Assembly (NCBI GenBank): GCA_905480085.1
Contig: CAJQPD010000088.1
Location: 1 to 6,830 of the forward strand
Direction: 5' to 3'
Origin: an uncultured Acidimicrobiia bacterium
Lineage (GTDB): Bacteria; Actinomycetota; Acidimicrobiia; Spongiisociales; JAENVV01
Length of the DNA stretch: 6,830 nt
A model generated the notes under the pieces. That model was not told where the DNA came from and made no database searches. It worked only from the letters and a program-made list of their open reading frames with translations. Made by a program: the position numbers and the translations under genes. Shown one piece after another: positions 1 to 5,458 of this stretch. Each line of letters begins with the position of its first letter. Position 1 is the stretch's first letter.

Positions 1-187
1 CTGGTTTCACCCGATCAGCGAGATCAGTCGTGATGGTGCCAGGTCCGCAACCGACGTCAAGAATCGATGCCCCGGTGAGCAGGTGGGCGACGAGGTGGGG
101 CGCCGAATTCTCTACGGTCCGCCACGAATGCGCCCTCAGGACTGATGCCTGGTGCCCGTGAACGTACGTATGGGGTATTTGGGTCAT
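1..187 (-). CDS. Class I SAM-dependent methyltransferase, N-terminal part (cut by window edge)
   Basis: Reading the minus strand from the ATG at 187 gives 62 codons that run off the left edge. Residues 43-50 read LDVGCGPG, followed by TITTDLA. This is motif I of class I (Rossmann-fold) methyltransferases, the glycine-rich loop that binds S-adenosylmethionine. The segment before it (HGHQASVLRAHSWRTVENSA, residues 10-29) resembles the N-terminal helix region of UbiE/Methyltransf_11-type enzymes, in which the His/Arg-rich stretch precedes motif I by about 20 residues. The methyl acceptor cannot be told because the substrate-binding part is outside the window. The start lies 30 bases after the stop of the NYN-LOTUS gene on the same strand, so the two are probably co-transcribed with this gene second. 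The Shine-Dalgarno match is poor. The family call is firm; the substrate is unknown. Confidence 0.85.
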   Translation of the reverse strand, partial: MTQIPHTYVHGHQASVLRAHSWRTVENSAPHLVAHLLTGASILDVGCGPGTITTDLADRVKP

Positions 188-217
188 GCGGGAACCGATA
201 CCAACCCGGTGAACCGG

Positions 218-1282
218 TCAAACGCCCAGAATGTACCCGCCAAGCTCCTCGTTCCACTCAAGCCGGACCACCCCTTTTGTTTCGGCAGCTTTCATGAATT
301 GAAGAAAGCTGCTGTAACCGAACTGCTTCTCCGAAAATTGGGGATCGCGCTTGCGCATCTGATCCTTCAGTCCGGACAGCATGACCGTTCGATCGGTCCC
401 GATCTCCGAGATGATCTTTTTGACAAGGTCGAAAGCTGCATCGGCCCCGGCACTCTCGGTCGGAAAGTCGATTTCAGGGTCGCCCTTGGCGGGCCCCTCG
501 GACAATTCGATCACGCCTTGTTCGTCCAGATACCGCAGGAGCTCTCCAAAGGCCCGGAAACCATAATTCGCTTCGGAGAAGGTGGGGTCTTTACGCAAAA
601 GGGTTCTTTTGAGTTGCGAGCCGAGGATGATCCCTCCAGCGCTTCGTTTCAACCCTCCGACCGTCGTACTCACGAGCTTGGCCAGATCGTCAAGGCTCTT
701 GCCGTCATTGTCGGCCGGTGTGTCCTTGGGCTCGGGAGCGATCACCTCAGGGATAGGTGGTGCCTGCTGTCGGGCCGGTTTCTTTGGTGTGGGAACCCCG
801 GGTTCTACGCCTTCCAATGTCTCGTAAAACAGGAATTCGTCGCAGGCGGGTGGGAGCAGCTTGGAGGTCGATGCCCTGATACCAACACCAATAACTCGTT
901 TGTTCAGCTCTCTGAGTTTATGGACCAGCGGAGTGAAATCGCTATCACCTGTGCAAATAACGAAGGTGGACACGTATGAGCGCTCAAAGGCCATTTCCAG
1001 GGCGTCTACGGCCATTTTGATATCGGCGGCGTTCTTGCGGATGGTCCCCATACGCTGGGGAATCTCGATCAGTTCGACGTGGTGTCGGGTGAGCATGCGG
1101 CGGTCTTCATCGAAGTAGGACCAGTCTCCATAGGCTTTTCTGGCGATCACCCTCCCTCGCTCAGCCAGGGCGTCGGCCACCGGTCCGAAGTCGAACGCGA
1201 TCCCTCCCAGGTCCTCACGCGCCGAGATGGCGAGGTTTTCGTAGTCCATGAACAGGGCGATGCGTTCTTCTTCAATGGTCAC
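218..1282 (-). CDS. NYN-domain (LabA/DUF88-like, PIN-fold) ribonuclease with two C-terminal OST-HTH/LOTUS domains
   Basis: With the GTG start chosen here the protein is 354 residues. Residues about 7-155 form a NYN domain: ALFMDYENL (Asp13), KNAADIKMAVDA (Asp87, Asp93) and TGDSDF (Asp113, Asp115) supply the acidic metal-binding site of PIN-like nucleases. A Pro/Ala-rich linker (about 158-194) leads to two winged-helix LOTUS repeats, about 195-267 and 280-354. Each carries the pattern K/R-D-P-x-F-S-E-x-x-[FY]-G, at RKDPTFSEANYGF and RKRDPQFSEKQFGY. The family architecture implies RNA binding by LOTUS and RNA cleavage by NYN; the target is unknown. An in-frame ATG at 1351 would add 23 residues (MRDRINTSSR...) that look unlike the domain. 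I prefer GTG 1282 because the domain starts at once and a short leader ORF overlaps it by 4 bases, but neither start has a well-spaced ribosome site. It is divergent from a DEAD-box helicase gene and upstream of a methyltransferase gene on its own strand. Confidence 0.9.
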   Translation of the reverse strand: MTIEEERIALFMDYENLAISAREDLGGIAFDFGPVADALAERGRVIARKAYGDWSYFDEDRRMLTRHHVELIEIPQRMGTIRKNAADIKMAVDALEMAFERSYVSTFVICTGDSDFTPLVHKLRELNKRVIGVGIRASTSKLLPPACDEFLFYETLEGVEPGVPTPKKPARQQAPPIPEVIAPEPKDTPADNDGKSLDDLAKLVSTTVGGLKRSAGGIILGSQLKRTLLRKDPTFSEANYGFRAFGELLRYLDEQGVIELSEGPAKGDPEIDFPTESAGADAAFDLVKKIISEIGTDRTVMLSGLKDQMRKRDPQFSEKQFGYSSFLQFMKAAETKGVVRLEWNEELGGYILGV

Positions 1283-1311
1283 ACCTTGACGATAGACGTT
1301 TCGTGACCCAT
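1279..1311 (-). other. Possible 10-codon leader ORF overlapping the NYN-LOTUS GTG start
   Basis: On the minus strand an ATG at 1311 opens MGHETSIVKV and stops at TGA 1281-1279. It is preceded by a purine-rich GGTGAGG four bases before the ATG, a better ribosome site than either candidate start of the NYN-LOTUS gene has. Its stop overlaps the candidate GTG start (1282-1280) as GTGA, the usual geometry of translational coupling. This is read directly from sequence; expression is inference and the ORF is short enough to be chance. Confidence 0.25.
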
Positions 1312-1578
1312 CAGGCCTCACCCTGCTTGACGTGTTAATCCGGTCTCGCATCGAGTGAGATGCTGGTATCGGGCGGTATCTGTGTTAGCGTTACCTCACC
1401 GCCGCACTGGAACGAAGTCTGCGCACGCGCGCACCCCGGTGATTACGGCCAACTACCTGGCATGGAACGTGACCTCGAGTTTATGCCTCTCGATCCTCGT
1501 GGGATACGGATTACGAGCGTCGAGCCTGACCAAACCGTACCTGCCCGACCCCAATACGATTGGGGCCAGAGGAGAAAT
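1283..1578. promoter_or_regulatory. Divergent intergenic/leader region between NYN-LOTUS and DEAD-box genes
   Basis: About 300 bases separate the two chosen starts and must hold both promoters. I see no convincing -35/-10 pair on either strand; TTGACG at 1327 has no matching -10 at 17 or 18 bases. The helicase reading frame stays open from 1360 with ATGs at 1360 and 1462, but the residues encoded there are low in similarity to any helicase N-terminus. I therefore read it as an untranslated leader. The part nearest the helicase holds a hairpin, listed separately. The rest shows no recognisable RNA gene or repeat. Confidence 0.5.
1549..1565 (+). promoter_or_regulatory. Perfect 7-bp hairpin immediately before the DEAD-box ribosome binding site
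   Basis: CCCCAAT (1549-1555), loop ACG, ATTGGGG (1559-1565) is a perfect inverted repeat. Two bases (CC) separate it from the purine-rich AGAGGAGAA (1568-1576), the ribosome site of the helicase at 1579. It has no T-run after it, so it is not a terminator. It could be an mRNA hairpin affecting translation (temperature or autoregulation) or a 17-bp protein operator. The repeat is certain, the role is inferred. Confidence 0.55.
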
Positions 1579-3090
1579 ATGACCAGCTTTACCGACCTCG
1601 GCGTGCCTGCGCGCCTCGCAAAGCCACTGGCTGCGCGTTCTATCACGGAGGCGTTTCCGATTCAGGAAGCCTCCATTCCCGACTTGCTCGCCGGGCGCGA
1701 CGTTCTCGGACGTGCTCCGACGGGATCGGGCAAAACCCTGGCTTTTGGCCTTCCGCTCCTTGCCCGGGTTGAACGAGCCAACCCGAAGCGCCCTCGTGCA
1801 TTGATTCTCGCTCCGACCAGGGAACTGGCCGACCAGATCAGCAGGGAGCTACTTCCACTCGCCAAAGCGAACAACCGTTGGGTTCTGGCGATTTATGGCG
1901 GAGTTGGCTACGACTTTCAGCGGCGTCAGCTCAAGCGAGGCGCCGACGTTGTCGTGGCGACGCCTGGACGACTGACCGACCTCATCGATGAGGGCTCAGT
2001 CAGCCTCGAGGATGTCGACATCGTTGTCATCGACGAAGCGGATCGCATGGCCGACATGGGCTTCATGCCGCAGGTCAAGGTCCTTCTCGACATGACGAAC
2101 AAAAAGCGCCAGACCATCTTGTTCTCGGCGACGCTCGACAAGGACGTTGCCCAGCTCACCAAGGATTACCAAACCGATCCGGTTACCCACGAGGTCGAAG
2201 GCGATGAGAACGCCGGTGAAGCTTCGCACTACTTCTGGCAGGTAGACAACCACGATCGAGTTCAGATGACCGCCGACATCATCGGCACGTCGACACCGTC
2301 GATTGTCTTCACCAGAACCCGTCGCGGCGCCGATCGGGTCGCCCAGCAGTTGGAGAGGGCCGGCGTGAACGCCGCCGCCATCCATGGCGGTCGCAGCCAG
2401 AACCAGCGCACCCGTGCTCTGGCCGCATTTAGCAAAGGCAAGGTCCAAGCGCTGGTCGCCACCGACGTGGCAGCCAGGGGTATTCACGTAGACAACGTTG
2501 CCAGTGTCGTTCACTTCGACCTTCCAGAGGATCCGAAGGATTATCTCCACCGTTCTGGCCGCACCGCCCGGGCCGGTGCGGACGGCGTAGTTGTGTCCTT
2601 TGTCCTCGGGAACCAGATGGGCGACGCCCGTCGTCTGCAAAGTTCGGTTGGTCTCAACACCACCATGCATGATCCCAAAGCGGACTGGCTGACCGGTGAA
2701 TCTGGCGGTCGAATCGGCGATGCTCCCATAGTTGAACAAAAGGGCGGCGGTGGCGGGCAGAAGCGCAACTCGCAAGGAAACCGTAATAGCCAGCGTTCCC
2801 AGCAGAGCCGTCGATCCGGTGGCGGTCAAAGCCGCAACGGGTCACAAGGTACCGGTTCGGGTCGTCCTCGCTCGGAGTCGAACAACGGAGGCCGCTCCAA
2901 CGAGGGACACCGCGGAAATCGTTCCGAGGGGGGAAACTCCGTCGACGGGAACCGTCACGCCTCGATCACCGATCGGGATGGCAACCAGCGATCCAATGAG
3001 CGTTCGAAAGGCCCGGACGGCAACCGTGCATCCGCCGGCGGCTACCGCGGCGCCAACAAAGGTCGAGACGGCAACCGTCGTAGCGCCTAG
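1579..3090 (+). CDS. DEAD-box ATP-dependent RNA helicase with disordered Gly/Arg/Asn/Ser-rich tail
   Basis: A 503-residue protein that uses ATP to unwind or remodel RNA. All family motifs are present in order: Q motif AFPIQ (to Gln29), motif I APTGSGKT (46-53), PTRELA (79-84), GG (107-108), TPGR (128-131), DEAD (152-155), SAT (183-185), IVFTRT (242-247), VATDVAARG (293-301) and HRSGRTAR (324-331). Motif V ends GIH where GID is usual. The core stops near residue 383. Residues about 388-503 are low complexity, rich in G, R, N, S and Q, with four DGNR/DGNQ repeats near 456, 467, 480 and 497. Such tails in RhlE/DeaD-type helicases bind RNA and can drive condensates. The ATG follows AGAGGAG with 4 bases between, and the conserved N-terminus begins there, which decides the start over in-frame ATGs further up. 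The gene stands alone, ends in its own terminator, and is divergent from the NYN-LOTUS gene. Confidence 0.96.
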   Translation: MTSFTDLGVPARLAKPLAARSITEAFPIQEASIPDLLAGRDVLGRAPTGSGKTLAFGLPLLARVERANPKRPRALILAPTRELADQISRELLPLAKANNRWVLAIYGGVGYDFQRRQLKRGADVVVATPGRLTDLIDEGSVSLEDVDIVVIDEADRMADMGFMPQVKVLLDMTNKKRQTILFSATLDKDVAQLTKDYQTDPVTHEVEGDENAGEASHYFWQVDNHDRVQMTADIIGTSTPSIVFTRTRRGADRVAQQLERAGVNAAAIHGGRSQNQRTRALAAFSKGKVQALVATDVAARGIHVDNVASVVHFDLPEDPKDYLHRSGRTARAGADGVVVSFVLGNQMGDARRLQSSVGLNTTMHDPKADWLTGESGGRIGDAPIVEQKGGGGGQKRNSQGNRNSQRSQQSRRSGGGQSRNGSQGTGSGRPRSESNNGGRSNEGHRGNRSEGGNSVDGNRHASITDRDGNQRSNERSKGPDGNRASAGGYRGANKGRDGNRRSA

Positions 3091-3110
3091 CCCTCAATAG
3101 TCAACGGGTA

Positions 3111-3153
3111 GGACCTGCGTTCAGCATTGATGCCGAACGCAGGTCTTTCTCGT
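3111..3153 (+). terminator. Rho-independent terminator of the DEAD-box gene
   Basis: GACCTGCGTTC (3112-3122) pairs perfectly with GAACGCAGGTC (3135-3145), with a G-T pair below it. An inner GCA/TGC stem closes a TTGA loop after one A-C mismatch. The 3' side runs into TCTTTCTCGTT, a T-rich tract on the plus strand only, about 20 bases after the helicase stop. This is a textbook intrinsic terminator; the opposite strand lacks a T-tract. Confidence 0.88.
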
Positions 3154-3243
3154 TAAGGCATCGGCACGCCCATGGCTTCGAAATGGGATGCGGGATTCTG
3201 GCTGGCAGACGACAGCAATGGAGCACTCAGCGATGCGTTTTGA
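3154..3243. other. Intergenic segment with a 23-codon ORF of doubtful status
   Basis: Between the terminator and the end of the next minus-strand gene a plus-strand ATG at 3172 opens 23 codons (MASKWDAGFWLADDSNGALS, then three residues) ending at TGA 3241-3243. The only purine-rich site (AAGG, 3155-3158) is 13 bases away, too far to be convincing. No terminator for the minus-strand gene is evident here: CCCAT...ATGGG (3169-3187) is only 5 bp. Coding status is not supported beyond the open frame. Confidence 0.15.
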
Positions 3244-4005
3244 TCAGGACCAGCGGACCTGGACGCTGTTCCAATCATCGATAACCTTGGGATCGCCGAC
3301 CAACTCGGCGGAGTCTCGGGGAAGCCGATGCCAAACCCATTGGTAGAGATCCGAAGCCGGGGCTCGGACGAGTGCGTCGGCGTCCGGGTCGCTTGAGCGA
3401 ACCGAGACGGCCTTCTGGTCGTCGTAGTAGACGGTCCACGCCTCGCCCGAATCGGTGCACCGCATCCCGAAGCTGGTCGGCGAAATGGATCGGGGCCCGC
3501 TGTTTCGTCTTGTGATGAAGGCCATCACTAGCTCGTCGACACCATCGGAAGCGAACGCCGGGGCGAACGGTTCGGGGTCGAGACCAGCCGTTAATTCGGC
3601 GTCGACCCGGTGGATCGAGGTCTCATGTGCCTGGCGTCGCGCCCAGTGCAATAGCGGAGAGTCAGCTTCCAAAAAGGTCCAGCACCGCAGCTGTTCGGGA
3701 GCCTCCCGCAAAACCCGCGCAAGATCGCGATAGCCGGCAGCGAACCACTCGAGAAGCTCGTCATCGGGCGGCCAGCCTCCCACCAGTTGCTCCATGTCGC
3801 GGCCCGGCTGGGCAGCCAATCGACCGCCGACGATGGCCTTGGCCCAGGAGTGAACCCCTGCGACGTGACGAACCAGGTCCCGGGCGACCCACTCCGGACA
3901 GCTCGGTACCGGCGTTTCCAGATCCAATCCGCCGAGGACGGATACCATACGGTCGCCTGCCCGGGTGAGCGCCTCAATGTATTCAGCAGCATTCATTGAC
4001 GTCAT
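3244..4005 (-). CDS. Maleylpyruvate isomerase N-terminal (MDMPI/DinB-fold) family protein, mycothiol-dependent enzyme type
   Basis: The 253-residue protein has the layout of the actinobacterial TIGR03083-type family: an N-terminal four-helix DinB-fold domain (about 5-140) and a C-terminal MDMPI_C domain (about 150-253). The expected metal triad is visible as His47 (LVRHVAGVHSW) and Glu128/His132 in AHETSIHRVDAEL. The CPEW segment (36-39) is also typical. Characterised members use mycothiol as cofactor or leaving group; the substrate of this one is unknown, and 'maleylpyruvate isomerase' should be read as a family name only. Start candidates are ATG 4005 (MTSMNAAEY) and ATG 3996 (MNAAEY). Neither has a good Shine-Dalgarno site, so a leaderless or near-leaderless transcript is possible. 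The frame stays open up to 4266 but that part overlaps the divergent VOC gene and is not like the family. Confidence 0.88.
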   Translation of the reverse strand: MTSMNAAEYIEALTRAGDRMVSVLGGLDLETPVPSCPEWVARDLVRHVAGVHSWAKAIVGGRLAAQPGRDMEQLVGGWPPDDELLEWFAAGYRDLARVLREAPEQLRCWTFLEADSPLLHWARRQAHETSIHRVDAELTAGLDPEPFAPAFASDGVDELVMAFITRRNSGPRSISPTSFGMRCTDSGEAWTVYYDDQKAVSVRSSDPDADALVRAPASDLYQWVWHRLPRDSAELVGDPKVIDDWNSVQVRWS

Positions 4006-4051
4006 TCTGGCATGACCCGAAGGGCGGTCAGCCAAACGGTACTCTTGGCGT

Positions 4052-4057
4052 GGAGGA
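4052..4057 (+). promoter_or_regulatory. Ribosome binding site that supports a TTG start for the VOC gene
   Basis: GGAGGA sits four bases before TTG at 4062. It lies inside the longer frames that would start at GTG 4050 or TTG 3996, neither of which has a ribosome site. TACTCT at 4040-4045 resembles an actinobacterial -10 element, and a transcript from it would begin near 4052, which would instead favour a leaderless GTG 4050. The two readings differ by four residues. Confidence 0.5.
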
Positions 4058-4061
4058 CGAT

Positions 4062-4481
4062 TTGGATTTTGAGAGCTACCGGCAGAACTACATCGTGGAT
4101 CCCGCACCCGAGTCGCGCTTTTCCTTCCTGGCAATCCGCGGCGCAGCCCTCTTCTTTGCCGATTTTGAGGCCGCCGTTGCGTTCTATTCGACCGTTCTGG
4201 GTCCCCCAGGCTACGTTGAAGGAGATGGCACACGTGGTTGGAAAATTGGTTCGTCCAGTTTGACACTCTTGCGTGGTGGGACCGGTGCCCCGTCGAACAC
4301 GGAGATCCCGTTCGTGATGAATTCGGTTGGCGAGGCAGAACGTCTTCAGGCCGCCTTTATTGCGGCTGGAGCTAGCGGACCTGAGCCAACCGATCAGCTC
4401 ATGTATGAACCGGTTCGATTTTGCCCTGTCACGGATCCATTCGGCACACAACTCCTGATCTACGCTCCCCTCGACCGATGA
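4062..4481 (+). CDS. VOC-superfamily (glyoxalase/bleomycin-resistance fold) protein
   Basis: A 139-residue single-unit VOC protein built of two beta-alpha-beta-beta-beta modules, about 20-75 and 80-138. Family signs are ALFFADFEAAVAFYSTVLG (29-47), in which the helix after the first strand carries the FY...LG pattern; GWKIGSSSLTLL (59-70); and the closing DPFGTQLLIYAP (125-136). In metal-using members the first strand carries His or Gln and the last strand Glu. Here the first-strand position is Ala28/Ala29 and the last is Gln130, so the usual metal site seems degraded and a binding role is as likely as catalysis. No substrate can be named. The TTG start is chosen from the GGAGGA before it. 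It is divergent from the MDMPI-family gene, and its stop is immediately followed by the palindromic repeat block that leads to the TipAS gene. Confidence 0.82.
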   Translation: MDFESYRQNYIVDPAPESRFSFLAIRGAALFFADFEAAVAFYSTVLGPPGYVEGDGTRGWKIGSSSLTLLRGGTGAPSNTEIPFVMNSVGEAERLQAAFIAAGASGPEPTDQLMYEPVRFCPVTDPFGTQLLIYAPLDR

Positions 4482-4571
4482 ACCCTGGGTTCAACCCTGG
4501 GTTCCAGGGATCGGGTTCCACCACCCGGAAACGATGGGTACGAACCCTGGGTTCCTGAAACCGGGTTCCAC
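4480..4571 (+). repeat. Palindromic repeat block (three GAACCCTGGGTTC-type units) upstream of TipAS gene
   Basis: AACCCTGGGTT, palindromic except for its central base, occurs at 4481, 4493 and 4543. The first two are 12 bases apart and the third lies 50 bases after the second. The second and third each start a larger 29-base unit (4493-4521 and 4543-4571) ending CGGGTTCCAC, the two copies matching at 25 of 29 positions. Between them CGGGT (4512-4516) can pair with ACCCG (4523-4527). No T-tract follows, so it is not an ordinary terminator. It fills nearly the whole gap between the VOC stop and the TipAS ribosome site. The likeliest readings are a multi-site operator or a structured leader. Confidence 0.8.
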
Positions 4572-4582
4572 AACGAAACATC

Positions 4583-4588
4583 AGGAGG
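4583..4588 (+). promoter_or_regulatory. Strong ribosome binding site of the TipAS gene
   Basis: AGGAGG with a four-base spacer before ATG 4593 is the best Shine-Dalgarno match in the window. It lies only 11 bases after the repeat block, so binding to or folding of the repeats could affect initiation. Confidence 0.8.
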
Positions 4589-4592
4589 AACC

Positions 4593-5003
4593 ATGAACTA
4601 CGGAGAGAAACTGGAAGGGTTCGGTGCCTTCGACCCGTCCGCATATGAGGAGGAGGCCAAGGAACGCTGGGGCGACTCCGATGCCTACCGGCAATCGACA
4701 AAGCGTACGAGCAAGTACACGGAGGACGATTGGACCGCCATCCAGGACGAGATCGCCGAAATCTATGCTGCCTTTGTGGCTTTGATGGACCAAGACATGC
4801 CATCTGCCAGTCCGCAGGCGACACACCTCGCCGAACGTCATCGAGCCCACATCTCCCGATGGTTCTACGACTGCTCCAGCGAGATCCATGCCGGACTCGG
4901 ACAGATGTACGTTGCCGACATACGCTTTACCAAGAACATCGACAAGCACGGCGAAGGGCTGGCTGCCTACATGTCGGAGGCCATTGCGGCGAGCAGCGTC
5001 TAG
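4593..5003 (+). CDS. Standalone TipAS antibiotic-recognition domain protein
   Basis: A 136-residue protein that covers the TipAS domain (the all-helical, globin-like drug-binding half of the TipA regulators) and nothing else. Recognisable parts are KLEGFGAFDPSAYEEEAKERWGDSDAYRQS (6-35), the amphipathic DEIAEIYAAFVALM helix (52-65), and the conserved HISRWFYDCSSEIHAGLGQMYVADIRF block (86-112) followed by KHGEGLAAYM. In Streptomyces TipA the domain binds thiopeptides such as thiostrepton and is attached to a MerR-type DNA-binding domain; TipA also produces the C-terminal domain alone as a drug sink. Cys94 lies about 40 residues from the end, where TipA has the cysteine that links to thiostrepton; the correspondence is from memory of the family. 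Here no helix-turn-helix precedes the domain: the ATG has its own strong ribosome site and the sequence before it is repeats. Its stop overlaps that of the convergent DUF2237 gene. Drug specificity cannot be read from sequence. Confidence 0.88.
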   Translation: MNYGEKLEGFGAFDPSAYEEEAKERWGDSDAYRQSTKRTSKYTEDDWTAIQDEIAEIYAAFVALMDQDMPSASPQATHLAERHRAHISRWFYDCSSEIHAGLGQMYVADIRFTKNIDKHGEGLAAYMSEAIAASSV

Positions 5004-5007
5004 ACGC
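4996..5007. other. 12-bp palindrome containing the shared stop codons of two convergent genes
   Basis: GCGTCTAGACGC is a perfect palindrome. Its central CTAG supplies TAG (5001-5003) to the TipAS gene and, on the other strand, TAG (5002-5000) to the DUF2237 gene. The genes therefore overlap by three to four bases with no room for separate terminators between them. Confidence 0.9.
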
Positions 5008-5395
5008 CGTCAATCGAGCTGGGATCGGTCGGCACGTCAACGCCGTGCTCGGTGAGAACCGAAAGAGGGATGATCTCAAGCGCACGTTCATGTGTGGAGG
5101 CAAGAACTATCGGTGCGGCCGCGCCGTCAAGGTGAGCCCGTAACCAGTTGCGAGCCGTCACGCACCACCGATCTCCAGGTACCAGGCCGGGGAAACGGTA
5201 TTGGGGCATCGGCGTTGCCAGGTCGTTTCCGATGCCCTGCTGGTGGGTCAGGAACTCGTGGGTCATCACGGCGCACACCGTGTGGCTGCCGAGATCTTCA
5301 GGGCCGGTTGTGCAGTTCCCGTCACGATGCCAGCCCGTCACGGGGTCGGTCCCGCACTCCTCTAATGCACTTCCGAGAACATTGCGCTCTGTCAT
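5000..5395 (-). CDS. DUF2237 family protein
   Basis: A 131-residue protein matching the DUF2237 (COG3651) family over its full length. The family's order of motifs is visible: NVLGSALEECGTDPVTGWHRDG (5-26), CTTGPEDLGSHTVCAVMTHEFL (28-49), GNDLATP (56-62), FPGLVPGDRWC (68-78) and the final VLASTHERALE (97-107). Cysteines 14, 28, 41 and 78 and the GPED...GSHTVCA block are the parts usually conserved. No biochemical function is established for the family as far as I know, and nothing here suggests one. It is predicted to be cytosolic, with no signal or membrane segment. ATG 5395 is chosen because the family normally begins just before NVLG; the frame is open to 5503 but that stretch is unlike the family. 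There is no clear ribosome site. CATACT on the minus strand about 7 bases before the ATG could be a -10 element of a nearly leaderless transcript. Confidence 0.9.
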   Translation of the reverse strand: MTERNVLGSALEECGTDPVTGWHRDGNCTTGPEDLGSHTVCAVMTHEFLTHQQGIGNDLATPMPQYRFPGLVPGDRWCVTARNWLRAHLDGAAAPIVLASTHERALEIIPLSVLTEHGVDVPTDPSSIDGV

Positions 5396-5458
5396 GGCGC
5401 CAGTATGCTCGATTCTGTTCCGTCGTGAGTAAATCGGCCCGTCCGGCTGCGGGAAGTC

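Noticed and set aside
152..979. Long plus-strand open frame (275 codons) antisense to the NYN-LOTUS gene
   Set aside because: It is the mirror of a well-supported gene with recognisable domains; its translation has no family features and no ribosome site.
1360..1578. In-frame N-terminal extension of the DEAD-box protein by 73 residues
   Set aside because: The conserved helicase N-terminus and a good ribosome site begin at 1579; the extension contains the hairpin leader and is not helicase-like.
1996..2829. Long minus-strand open frame (277 codons) antisense to the DEAD-box gene
   Set aside because: High-GC shadow of a gene with every helicase motif; the translation is not recognisable.
4006..4266. 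Upstream extension of the MDMPI-family protein
   Set aside because: It overlaps the start of the divergent VOC gene and reads as Arg/Pro/Ser-rich shadow sequence unlike the family.
4480..4571. Repeat block as a CRISPR array
   Set aside because: Only two 29-base copies, imperfect and 21 bases apart, each itself made of short palindromes; no cas genes nearby.
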